Shown piece after piece: positions 8,211 to 16,647 of a DNA stretch of 64,000 bases; position 1 is the stretch's first letter, and every line of letters starts with the position of its first letter. Made by a program: the position numbers and the translations under genes. Origin of the DNA: Anaerolineae bacterium (GTDB taxonomy: Bacteria; Chloroflexota; Anaerolineae; Aggregatilineales; Aggregatilineaceae); the NCBI GenBank assembly GCA_018432315.1, contig JAHDLB010000006.1, forward strand, positions 1 through 64,000, written 5' to 3'. Below the pieces are notes generated by a model that was not told the DNA's origin, ran no database searches, and worked only from the letters and a program-made list of their open reading frames with translations.

Positions 8211-10564
8211 CGATGGCCGACTCGGTGCGATTTCGTTCGGAACAAGAGGCAATTCTTGGCTATACGGGCGGCCTGATAGGGGTCGCGGCAGTGCCGGGCA
8301 GCGGAAAGACCTTCACGTTGGCCCATTTGGCCGCCCGCCTGGTGCAGCAGTTGGTCGGTGACCGCGCCTTTGACGTGAGCCAGCCGTCCGAGGTGCTCGT
8401 CGTCACCTTCACCAATGCCGCCGTGAACAGCTTCCAGGCGCGCATCAGCCACATTCTGCGCGAGCACTACAGCGCGATGTCCCCTTACGTCGGGTATCGA
8501 GTTCGCACGCTGCACGGATTGGCTCATGACATCGTGCGCGATCGTCCGTCCCTGGTTGGTCTGGCGGACGATTTTGCGATTCTCGACGAGCGGTTGGCAC
8601 TCGACGCTCAGCGAGTCAGCGTCCTCGAGCGCCTGGCGGTGTGGGGAGATCGCCTGAGCATGTACGCCGATCCGGACGTCGAGCCGCGCACCATCCGCTA
8701 CCGGCTCGAACAGGAGCTTCCCGATCTGGTGAGCGGTGTGATCAAGCGGGCGAAAGACCTCCAGATCGATCCGGAGGAGCTGCAGCGCATGCTGGAGGAC
8801 GTAGAGGGCGATCAACGCTTCGATCTGCTGCGCTTCTCGGCGGAAGTATACGCTGATTACCAGCGGAGCCTGGCTTACCGGGGCGCTGTCGATTTCGATG
8901 ACTTGGTTCGTCTGGCGTTGGAGGCTCTGCAGCGTGACGAGCGCTATCTTCAGCGACTTCGCGATCGCTGGCCGTATATTCTGGAGGACGAAGCCCAGGA
9001 CAGCAGTTTGCTGCAGGAGCAAATGCTGCGGCTTCTCAGCGATCGGCGAAACTGGGTGCGGGTTGGCGACCCGAATCAAGCGATCAACACCACGTTCACG
9101 ACGGCTGATCCCTCTCACCTGCTGGCGTTTTTGGACGATCAGGCGAATCCCGACGTCGTGGAGTATCCGCTGTCCGTCTCCGGGCGTTCGGCGCCACCTA
9201 TCATCGATCTGGCGAACGAGTTGATTCGCTGGACCATCGAAGAGCATCCATCACCGGGAGCGCGAGAGGCGTTCACCTACGAGCACAAGCCCAAACAGGG
9301 GCGGGTACGAGGCGTGATTAAACCGGCTGAGGCTGACGATCCGCAGCCGAATCCGCTCGCCGAAGAGTGTACGATCCATATCCACTTTGTTCCCGGCCAG
9401 AAGATCACGCCGGATGACGAGTTGGAGATGGTCGTGGCGGGAGAGGACTTCTCGCTTGTTGCCTGGATGTCCGAAATCGAACACCTGCCCGAACACGAGC
9501 GCCCCACTGTGGCCGTGCTGGTTCCCGAAAACAGCCGGGGCTTTCAACTGGCAAAGCTGCTCAGGCGGCATGGCGTCCCCTATGAGGAATTGCTACGGAG
9601 CACGTCCGAGACGCGCGAAACGGCGGGAATACTGACGGCGGTGCTGGACTACCTGAGCAGCCCACTGGATTTACGGAAGCTCAAACAACTCTACTGGACC
9701 ATTATGGCTCCGGAGTTGAAGGAGCGGGTGGCCGAGGATATCGATTTGCGAAAGTGGCTCACCGATTTCTTCGCCCAGTTCAGGCACGTTGAGGAGCTGC
9801 TCTGGCCTTCGTCCGGCTTCGAGTGGGGGCAGAATCGGCCTGAAGACGAGGCCACAGTCGTGGGGGATCTTGAGGGATTCAGGGAGCTTGTCTCGCGATG
9901 GCTGGAGGCTACCAGTCTGCCGGTCGACCAGTTAGTTCTGATTGTGGGGCAGGATCTCTTCGCAGAGCCTTCCGATCTCGCGCTGTCGTACAAGATCGCG
10001 GTGCTGTTAGGCAGTATGGCCGAGTCACATCCTGATTGGCGCCTTCCAGAGTTTGCGGGCGAGCTTCGTGTGATCGCCAACAACCAGCGGCGCTTCATCG
10101 GCTTCGATGACGCCGAGGTCGGCTACGAGCCCAAGCCGGGCGTGGTGACGATTGCGACCATGCACAGTGCCAAGGGCCTGGAGTGGGATCGCGTGTACTT
10201 GATGTCGGTGAGCAACTACGGCTTTCCATCTGCCCTGCCCTATGATTCGTACATCGGCGAGAGATGGTATGCGGCAGGGAATCCGTATCGGGGAATCGAG
10301 CACCTGAACCTGGAAGCCGAGGCGATGGCGCAGCTTGAGGCGCTGGTGTCCAATGGCGAGTACTACGAAGGTGACGCCACGCTGGAAGCACGGGTGGAGT
10401 ACGTCAAGGAGCGCTTGCGTTTGCTCTACGTGGGCATCACGCGCGCGCGACGGGAAGTGATCGTCACCTGGAATATGGGACGCCACTGGCAGCAGGGCCG
10501 CGAGAATCAGCCAGCCGTGCCGGTCGTTGCGCTGAAGAGCTTTTTAGGTGTCCACGAGGGATAA
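8207..10564 (+). CDS. UvrD/AddA-type superfamily 1 DNA helicase
   Basis: A 785-residue SF1A 3'-5' helicase with the full motif set: Q-motif SEQEAIL, Walker A VPGSGKT (29-35), Walker B/motif II EDEAQD, motif III GDPNQAI, motif V TMHSAKGLEWDRV and motif VI LLYVGITRARRE. A large insertion between motifs III and V is typical of UvrD 2B-type regions. There is no C-terminal RecB-like nuclease, so it is shorter than AddA/RecB (about 1200 residues). It starts inside the stop codon of the AddB-like gene and ends 12 bases before the stand-alone nuclease. The arrangement implies a three-subunit DNA end-resection machine; the assembly is inferred from gene order and overlap. UvrD/PcrA repair helicase is the alternative reading. 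Confidence 0.93.
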   Translation: MTMADSVRFRSEQEAILGYTGGLIGVAAVPGSGKTFTLAHLAARLVQQLVGDRAFDVSQPSEVLVVTFTNAAVNSFQARISHILREHYSAMSPYVGYRVRTLHGLAHDIVRDRPSLVGLADDFAILDERLALDAQRVSVLERLAVWGDRLSMYADPDVEPRTIRYRLEQELPDLVSGVIKRAKDLQIDPEELQRMLEDVEGDQRFDLLRFSAEVYADYQRSLAYRGAVDFDDLVRLALEALQRDERYLQRLRDRWPYILEDEAQDSSLLQEQMLRLLSDRRNWVRVGDPNQAINTTFTTADPSHLLAFLDDQANPDVVEYPLSVSGRSAPPIIDLANELIRWTIEEHPSPGAREAFTYEHKPKQGRVRGVIKPAEADDPQPNPLAEECTIHIHFVPGQKITPDDELEMVVAGEDFSLVAWMSEIEHLPEHERPTVAVLVPENSRGFQLAKLLRRHGVPYEELLRSTSETRETAGILTAVLDYLSSPLDLRKLKQLYWTIMAPELKERVAEDIDLRKWLTDFFAQFRHVEELLWPSSGFEWGQNRPEDEATVVGDLEGFRELVSRWLEATSLPVDQLVLIVGQDLFAEPSDLALSYKIAVLLGSMAESHPDWRLPEFAGELRVIANNQRRFIGFDDAEVGYEPKPGVVTIATMHSAKGLEWDRVYLMSVSNYGFPSALPYDSYIGERWYAAGNPYRGIEHLNLEAEAMAQLEALVSNGEYYEGDATLEARVEYVKERLRLLYVGITRARREVIVTWNMGRHWQQGRENQPAVPVVALKSFLGVHEG

Positions 10565-10576
10565 GGGTGTAACATA

Positions 10577-11407
10577 ATGCTGCCTAGCGATTTTCGATTC
10601 AGCCAGACCAGTCTGCAGGATTATGTGGATTGTCCGCGGCGTTTTCAGTTGCGGTACGTGGATGCGCAGCCCTGGCCGGCGGTCCAGTCACAGCCTGTGC
10701 TGGAGCGCGAACGCCATCTGGATCTAGGAACGCGGTTTCACCGTCTCGTCGAGCGGCATCAGTTGGGGATGGAGCCGGACACTCTGGCGCGTACGGTAGA
10801 CGATCCTCAGCTTCAAGCATGGTGGTCGGCATATCTTGGGTTCGATTATCTGCATACCATGGAGGGAGAGCGCTTCCCCGAATTTCGTGCGTCGGTCGAT
10901 ATCGAGGGGCATCGTGTTGTCGTGGCGTATGATTTGCTGGTGTTGCGGCCTGAGGGGAATGTCGTGATTCTCGATTGGAAGACGCATCGTTGGCCTCCAT
11001 CAGCGGAGTGGTTCGCGGCGCGTATGCAGTCGCGCCTGTATCCGTTGGTGCTGGTTTTGGCTGCGCGGCGGGGTGTTTTTGGTGCTGTGGTGCGTCCGGA
11101 GCAGGTTTCTCTGGTGTACTGGTTGGTGGGATCGTCTGGTGATGTGGTTGAGTTTGCCTATAACGAGGCGCAGTTCGAGAGCGATCTGTCGTATGTGGGG
11201 TCGGTGTTGCGGGGGGTCGATCGTGAGTCGGCTCGTGAGGAGTGGTTCAAGACGGCGGATGAGGCGCAGTGTCGGCTGTGTGAGTATCGATCGTTGTGTG
11301 GGCGGGATGTGGAAATTGGTGCGTTTGATCAGTTTGGTATCGATGTTGGTAATATTGTGAGTGATGATGTTGTTTTGTTTGAGGATGTGTCTGAGGTTGG
11401 TTTTTGA
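10577..11407 (+). CDS. Stand-alone RecB-like PD-(D/E)XK nuclease with 4Fe-4S cysteines
   Basis: A 276-residue nuclease of the RecB/AddB/Cas4 superfamily. Active-site residues are visible: H55 in GTRFHRLVE, D119, the D-x-K pair D133/K135 in ILDWKTH, and Q151/Y155 in the QxxxY helix. Four cysteines have the iron-sulphur layout of AddB and Cas4: C19 in DCPRRF, then C232, C235 and C241 near the C-terminus. It is probably the cutting module of the preceding two proteins, supplied in trans. The last 300 bases are extremely G/T-rich on the coding strand, unlike the following gene. Its TGA shares a base with the ATG of recJ (TGATG). A Cas4-like role is unlikely, as no CRISPR genes are present. Confidence 0.92.
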   Translation: MLPSDFRFSQTSLQDYVDCPRRFQLRYVDAQPWPAVQSQPVLERERHLDLGTRFHRLVERHQLGMEPDTLARTVDDPQLQAWWSAYLGFDYLHTMEGERFPEFRASVDIEGHRVVVAYDLLVLRPEGNVVILDWKTHRWPPSAEWFAARMQSRLYPLVLVLAARRGVFGAVVRPEQVSLVYWLVGSSGDVVEFAYNEAQFESDLSYVGSVLRGVDRESAREEWFKTADEAQCRLCEYRSLCGRDVEIGAFDQFGIDVGNIVSDDVVLFEDVSEVGF

Positions 11408-13737
11408 TGGCTAATGACTACGCGAAATTCATAGACTGGATTCCTCCAGCCGACACAACCCCCTCACCTGCATTCCTCGAAGCGACCCAGACCAACCCAC
11501 TCACGGCTCAAATCCTGCTCCGGCGCGGGATCACGTCGCCTGAAGCGGCGCTCGCGTTCCTGTACCCCGAACACTACACCCCTGCCCCACCGGGCGACCT
11601 GCCGGATATTGTTGCAGCGGTCCGAATTATCGAGGATGCAATTGCGCAGGGCGATCGCATCCTAATCTGGGGCGACTTCGATGTCGATGGGCAGACAGCA
11701 GTGGCGCTGTTGTTGGATGCGCTGCAGTCGCTGGGGGCTGATACAGTTTATTACATTCCGGATCGCATGCAGGAGTCGCACGGCGTTCACATCAAATCAC
11801 TGGAGCAACGGCTTGCGGATGTGAAACCCGCGGTTTTGCTGACGTGTGATACGGGTGTTTCGGCTTATGTGGCGATTGACTACGCGAAGTCTCGCGGCCT
11901 TTGGACCGTCATCACCGATCACCACGATCTGCCAGCCACCTTGCCGGATGCGGATGCTGTGGTCAACCCAAAACGCCTTGATCCAGCACACCCGCTGGCA
12001 ACCCTGCCTGGTGTCGGTGTGGTCTACAAACTCGTCGAGTATCTCTACGGCTCGCGCGGCTGGGATCGTGATGTGCCGCGCTTCCTCGACCTCGTCGCGC
12101 TCGGCATCGTGGCCGATGTGGCGAGCCAGACGGGCGACACCCGGTACCTGCTTCAACTCGGTTTGCGAGAGCTTCAGCGCACCCGGCGAGTGGGGATTCA
12201 CGCACTGGCGGCGGCTGCCGGTCTATCGCTGGAGGCTCTCTCCACCAGCGATATCGGCTTTCAACTGGCACCGCGGCTCAACGCGGCTGGCCGGCTCAGC
12301 AGCGCATCCCTGGCCGTGGAGCTGCTCACCGCCACTGATACGGCACAGGCCCAACTGTTCGCCACCCAATTGGAGGGTCTCAACAGCCGGCGCCGCCTGC
12401 TCAACCAGCAAATCCTGACCGCCGCGCAGGAACGCATCGCCCGCGATCCGTCCCTGCTGGACTGGACCGCCCTGATGATCGACCACCCGGCATGGCACAG
12501 CGGCGTCATCGGGATCGTCGCCAGCCAGCTCGCCGAACGGTACCAGCGCCCCGTCGTGCTGCTCAGCGTGAACGAGGACGGGCTGGCTCGCGGCTCAGCG
12601 CGCTCGAGCGCGGGATATGACATCGGCGCGGCGATTACGGCACAGGCCGATCTGCTGCTCCAGTTCGGCGGGCATCCTGGTGCCGCCGGGATGTCCCTGC
12701 CCGCCGACAACATCCCGGCATTCCGCCGCCGCCTGTCAGCCGCGTTGGCCGAACAGACGCCGGTCGCAGCCTCGCAGTCGCTCACCATCGACGCGGAACT
12801 ATCCCTGGGCGAGATCACGATCGACCTGATCAACGCGCTGAACCGCCTGGGGCCGTTTGGCGAAGGCAATCCCCCTATCACGCTCGTCACGCCCAACCTC
12901 ACGCTCAAGAGCGCCGCTCACTTTGGGACGGAGCGTCAGCACCGGCGCCTGACCATCGAGGACGAAGCGGGCGCCAAACAGAAAGTCGTCTGGTGGAACG
13001 GCGCCGAGAACTCACTACCAGAGGGTCTGTTCGATCTGGCTTATCGATTGGACTTATACCCCGTCGATGGACAGCTCGAACCACAGCTCACCTGGGTGGA
13101 CTGCCGCCGGTCTGCGAGCGCGCCGGTTCTTGTCGAACCGCCCAAACGCGAGGTTGTCGACCTGCGTTCCGCAAGTGAGCCACGCGCAGCCCTGGCGGGC
13201 GCGCTTGAGAGCTATCCGGACGCAGTCATTTGGGCGGAGGGGTTTCGCCAAGCCGAGTCGCCTGGAGTGCCTCTCGCTGCGCTGTCCAGGGCGGAGGCGT
13301 TGATCGTTTACACCAGCCCCCCCGCCCCGCAAGCCTTGCGCGAAGCGCTCGAACAGGCTCAGCCCACAACGGTGATCCTGATCGGTGTCGATCCGCCATT
13401 CAAGACGGTCGCCGACATCCAGCGCCGCATCCTCGAACTGGTCAAACACGTCCTGAACCGTCAAGATGGCCGTACGACCATCGACGCATTAGCCGCGGCA
13501 GTTGGACACACGACGACAACCGTTCGCTGTGTTCTGGCGCTATCCGAGGCATCCGGTGAAATCACGCTGGAATGGGAGCGAAACGGCGGTATACTGATTA
13601 GGCGGAGCCACGGCAGCCGGCGCGCGGATATTCGTGACCAACAGGCAGCGCTGGCGGCCAGCGTGGCCGAGACAGCCGCTTACCGTGCCTATTTTCGTCG
13701 TGCTGCAGCGCAGCACGTGCTTGGCTGGGAGACATGA
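11407..13737 (+). CDS. recJ: Single-stranded-DNA-specific exonuclease RecJ
   Basis: A 776-residue 5'-3' exonuclease acting on single-stranded DNA in recombination and mismatch repair. DHH-family motifs are visible: DFDVDG (90-95), CDTG, the name-giving DHH (171-173) and LNAAGRLSSA. The DHHA1 domain ends with FGGHPGAAGM. An OB-type region follows, then about 200 extra C-terminal residues ending in a winged-helix-like segment. The total length resembles Bacillus RecJ more than the 577-residue E. coli form. ATG 11407 overlaps the nuclease stop; the TTG at 11404 is less likely. Its place behind helicase and nuclease genes supports cooperative end processing. The stop overlaps the YigZ-family start by four bases. 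Confidence 0.96.
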   Translation: MANDYAKFIDWIPPADTTPSPAFLEATQTNPLTAQILLRRGITSPEAALAFLYPEHYTPAPPGDLPDIVAAVRIIEDAIAQGDRILIWGDFDVDGQTAVALLLDALQSLGADTVYYIPDRMQESHGVHIKSLEQRLADVKPAVLLTCDTGVSAYVAIDYAKSRGLWTVITDHHDLPATLPDADAVVNPKRLDPAHPLATLPGVGVVYKLVEYLYGSRGWDRDVPRFLDLVALGIVADVASQTGDTRYLLQLGLRELQRTRRVGIHALAAAAGLSLEALSTSDIGFQLAPRLNAAGRLSSASLAVELLTATDTAQAQLFATQLEGLNSRRRLLNQQILTAAQERIARDPSLLDWTALMIDHPAWHSGVIGIVASQLAERYQRPVVLLSVNEDGLARGSARSSAGYDIGAAITAQADLLLQFGGHPGAAGMSLPADNIPAFRRRLSAALAEQTPVAASQSLTIDAELSLGEITIDLINALNRLGPFGEGNPPITLVTPNLTLKSAAHFGTERQHRRLTIEDEAGAKQKVVWWNGAENSLPEGLFDLAYRLDLYPVDGQLEPQLTWVDCRRSASAPVLVEPPKREVVDLRSASEPRAALAGALESYPDAVIWAEGFRQAESPGVPLAALSRAEALIVYTSPPAPQALREALEQAQPTTVILIGVDPPFKTVADIQRRILELVKHVLNRQDGRTTIDALAAAVGHTTTTVRCVLALSEASGEITLEWERNGGILIRRSHGSRRADIRDQQAALAASVAETAAYRAYFRRAAAQHVLGWET

Positions 13738-14357
13738 TCAAATATCCGATTCCCGCCCAGACGATCCGGATCGAAAATGTGGTTGTCAATTCGCGCTTCA
13801 TCGCGACCATCGGTCGGGCGGACACCGTCGAGCAGGCGAAGACGTTCATCCAGTCCATCCGCCAGGAAATGCCGGATGCGACGCATCACGTCTACGCCTA
13901 CAAGGTGGGCTACGGCAGCAGCGTGATCGAAGGCATGTCCGACGATGGCGAGCCCTCAGGCACCTCCGGCCCTCCGGTGCTGGCCGTCCTGCGCGGAGCC
14001 GATCTCGGGGACGTGGCGCTCGTCGTCACGCGCTATTTCGGCGGCACCAAGCTGGGAACAGGGGGTCTCGTCCGCGCGTATGGCGGCGCTGCCAAAGACG
14101 CGGTGGCAGCGCTGCCGGTCGAGATGAAAATCCCCAAACATTACATCGGAACGACCGTGCATTACAGCGTCTACGAGCGGGTCAAGCTCTTGCTGGCCGA
14201 ATATCAGGCCGAGACGGACAGCGAAGAATTCGGTGCAGAAGTGACGATCTACGCCCATATTCCCATCGACACGTTCGAGCCGTTCTGCGCCGCCGTTCTC
14301 GAACTGACTGCCGGCCAGGTCACCCCGATCATCCTGGAAGAAGCCGCGGACGCGTGA
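13734..14357 (+). CDS. YigZ/IMPACT family protein
   Basis: A 207-residue protein of the UPF0029/IMPACT family, related to eukaryotic IMPACT, a regulator of translation-stress kinase signalling. The bacterial role is not settled. Family motifs are clear: DATHHVYAYKVG (about 46-57), DDGEPSGTSGPPVL, then VVTRYFGGTKLGTGGLVRAYGGA (about 97-120). The C-terminal part (about 135-205) is the usual EF-G domain V-like ferredoxin fold. It overlaps recJ by four bases (ATGA), so it is the last gene of the recombination operon. A gap of 34 bases leads to the protein kinase gene, which may be in the same transcript. Confidence 0.94.
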   Translation: MIKYPIPAQTIRIENVVVNSRFIATIGRADTVEQAKTFIQSIRQEMPDATHHVYAYKVGYGSSVIEGMSDDGEPSGTSGPPVLAVLRGADLGDVALVVTRYFGGTKLGTGGLVRAYGGAAKDAVAALPVEMKIPKHYIGTTVHYSVYERVKLLLAEYQAETDSEEFGAEVTIYAHIPIDTFEPFCAAVLELTAGQVTPIILEEAADA

Positions 14358-14391
14358 AACGCCATGACGATGCAGCTAGAAAGACCCGGCC

Positions 14392-16584
14392 ATGTTCAAT
14401 GATCTGCTGGGCCAAACCCTGGACAACCGCTACCGGTTCGAACAAAAGCTCGGTGAAGGCACGTTCGCGCACGTCTACCGGATCACCGACCTACACCGGC
14501 AGGCCACCCTTGCGGCGAAGGTACTACGGCCCGAGATCGCTCGCGACCCAGCAGTGTATGGCCGGTTTCAGCGCGAAGCGGCGGTGCTCGCCCGCCTGCA
14601 GCACCCGCACATCGTGCGCTATTACGACATCGTGGACCTGCAAGGCACGATCTTCATTCTACTCGATTACGTCCCCGGCAAGACGCTCGAAGACATCCTC
14701 TCCTCGCGGGATCCGATACTCAAGCCCTACGCGTCGATCAGCTATCTGACGCCGATCGTCACCGCGCTCCAATACGCGCACAATGAAGGCATCATCCACC
14801 GCGATCTGAAACCGGCCAACGTGCTCATTCACGAGAACAACACCGTTCTGATCACCGATTTCGGCATCGCGCGCATCCTGAATATCGCCAGCGAATTGAC
14901 GCTCGGCGCCACTATCGGGACGCCGCTCTACATGGCTCCCGAGCAGATATCCGGCGACTCCGTCACCCCGGCCACCGATATCTACGCGCTGGGCGTCATT
15001 CTCTATCGCATGTACACGGGTCGGGCCCCGTTCAGGGGTGAAAGCGCCACCAGCGAAGGCGCCTCGACAGCGGCGCGCATCATCTACGAGCACGTCCACG
15101 TCGCGCCGCGCAGGCCATCGGACATTCGCCCTTCGCTGGACCTGGCCGTCGAGGAGATCATCCTGCGATGCCTTGAAAAATCGCCCGCGAAGCGCTTCCC
15201 ATCGGTCACTGCTCTGTACGATGCGCTGACGGAAGCCGTCGGCGCCCCGCCGATCTCCCTGGAGCCGTTGATCACCGGGGAACGGATGCTGACCACAATC
15301 GAGCCGCCAGATCTGACACTCCCCGAGTGGTCCCAGTTCATGCGTCCCGTCACCGAGCCGGAACCTGACGAGCTTCCCCGGCAAGCGCCTCCCAGGCCAG
15401 CAGCGACCATCGAGCACCCGATGCCGCCCCAGCTTACCCAACCGCACGTGCACAAAGCGGGCCCTGCCGAGCAGACCATCCCGTCGCTTCGCCCCGTGCA
15501 CCCAGAGAGCGCGCTCAGCACGCAAAGCTCGGCATCCGTTCCGGGGCCGCTCCCGCCGGTTTACGTGGCGCCACCTCCCCCGGCGTCCACGGCGACCCGG
15601 TGGCTCATCAGGGGTGCCGTTTTCGGCCTGATCGCAGTCGTGCTCGCGATTACGGTCTTCGTCGTGTACCTGCTCACATACGAAAGCCGTGAAGCGGAGC
15701 CAAGCCCGACCGCCCTGGGATCGGTTTCTTCGTCCGCCAATCGCGAGCCGGCGCCATCGCCGCCCGCCTCGCGCCAGCGAATCGCGTTCGATTCGCGAAG
15801 GGATGGCTCGCTGGACATCTACACGATGAACGTTGACGGAAGCGACCTGCGCAAGATCACATCGGGGCCGGGCGTCAAACGCGGGCCAAGCTGGTCGCCG
15901 GACGGCAGCCAGATCGCCTATTACGGGGCGACCGGCGAACAGGCGAACTATGACATCTTCATCATAGATGCTGACGGTTCCAACGTCCGCAACCTGACCG
16001 ATTCCCCGTCCGTTGATGAGCGGTACCCGACCTGGGCGCCGGATGGAGAACGCCTGGCCTTTCACAGCAACGCGGACGGCGATTTCGACATCGTCATCAT
16101 CAACACAGACGGCACCGGCTTAGAGACCATCACAGCCAACTCCGCCCAGGATTTGGGGCCGGACTGGTCACCCGACGGCGCGCGAATCGTCTTTCACACG
16201 GATTTATGGGGAACGCCCTACGAATTGGCCTGGGTGGACGTGGAAACCCGGCAGGTCACGCGCCTGACCGACACCGACGTGATCAACGCCTTCGCCACCT
16301 GGTCGCCGGACGGCGCGCGGCTGGCATTTCACGTCATCGTGCCGGGCTCTAATGCTGTGACGGTCTATACGATGGATGCTGACGGGGGCAACCGCCAGCC
16401 CATGACGGACAGCCAGGAGCGAAACGCCTTCCCGGATTGGTCACCGGAAGGCACGCATCTCATCTACCAGAGCGGTTCAGATACCGATTCGGCGATCGTC
16501 ATTCAGTCGGTTTTGGACCAGAGCGCGCGCCCCGTCACCGGGCAGCACGCCAATTTCCTGCCCGAATGGGCGCCTTTCAACTGA
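14392..16584 (+). CDS. Membrane Ser/Thr protein kinase with extracytoplasmic TolB-like propeller
   Basis: A 730-residue PknB-type Hanks kinase. The cytoplasmic kinase domain spans about 14-275, with Gly-loop GEGTFAHV (21-28), catalytic Lys K43 (AAKVL), HRDLKPAN (136-143), DFG (156-158) and MAPEQ. A Pro-rich linker with no other domain follows. One membrane helix lies near 403-428 (GAVFGLIAVVLAITVFVVYLL). The outside part (about 455-730) has repeats of the form IAFxSxxDGxxDIYxMNxDG and WSPDG, the TolB/PD40 beta-propeller pattern, with about six copies. The propeller replaces the usual PASTA sensor and probably reads an envelope ligand. It faces the LytR-CpsA-Psr gene tail to tail. All catalytic residues are intact. 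Confidence 0.95.
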   Translation: MFNDLLGQTLDNRYRFEQKLGEGTFAHVYRITDLHRQATLAAKVLRPEIARDPAVYGRFQREAAVLARLQHPHIVRYYDIVDLQGTIFILLDYVPGKTLEDILSSRDPILKPYASISYLTPIVTALQYAHNEGIIHRDLKPANVLIHENNTVLITDFGIARILNIASELTLGATIGTPLYMAPEQISGDSVTPATDIYALGVILYRMYTGRAPFRGESATSEGASTAARIIYEHVHVAPRRPSDIRPSLDLAVEEIILRCLEKSPAKRFPSVTALYDALTEAVGAPPISLEPLITGERMLTTIEPPDLTLPEWSQFMRPVTEPEPDELPRQAPPRPAATIEHPMPPQLTQPHVHKAGPAEQTIPSLRPVHPESALSTQSSASVPGPLPPVYVAPPPPASTATRWLIRGAVFGLIAVVLAITVFVVYLLTYESREAEPSPTALGSVSSSANREPAPSPPASRQRIAFDSRRDGSLDIYTMNVDGSDLRKITSGPGVKRGPSWSPDGSQIAYYGATGEQANYDIFIIDADGSNVRNLTDSPSVDERYPTWAPDGERLAFHSNADGDFDIVIINTDGTGLETITANSAQDLGPDWSPDGARIVFHTDLWGTPYELAWVDVETRQVTRLTDTDVINAFATWSPDGARLAFHVIVPGSNAVTVYTMDADGGNRQPMTDSQERNAFPDWSPEGTHLIYQSGSDTDSAIVIQSVLDQSARPVTGQHANFLPEWAPFN

Positions 16585-16647
16585 CAAACAAGAAGGGGGC
16601 CATTCCCTCACGGAAATGATCCCGCTGCCGTGATTCACTGTCCCGGC

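Noticed and set aside
10577-11407. A Cas4 assignment for the Fe-S nuclease
   Set aside because: No repeats, Cas1, Cas2 or other CRISPR genes are present, and the operon context is AddAB-like.
16600-16635. A short inverted repeat (TCACGG/CCGTGA) between the kinase and LCP genes
   Set aside because: The 6-bp stem with a 14-base loop and no T-run is too weak to call a terminator.
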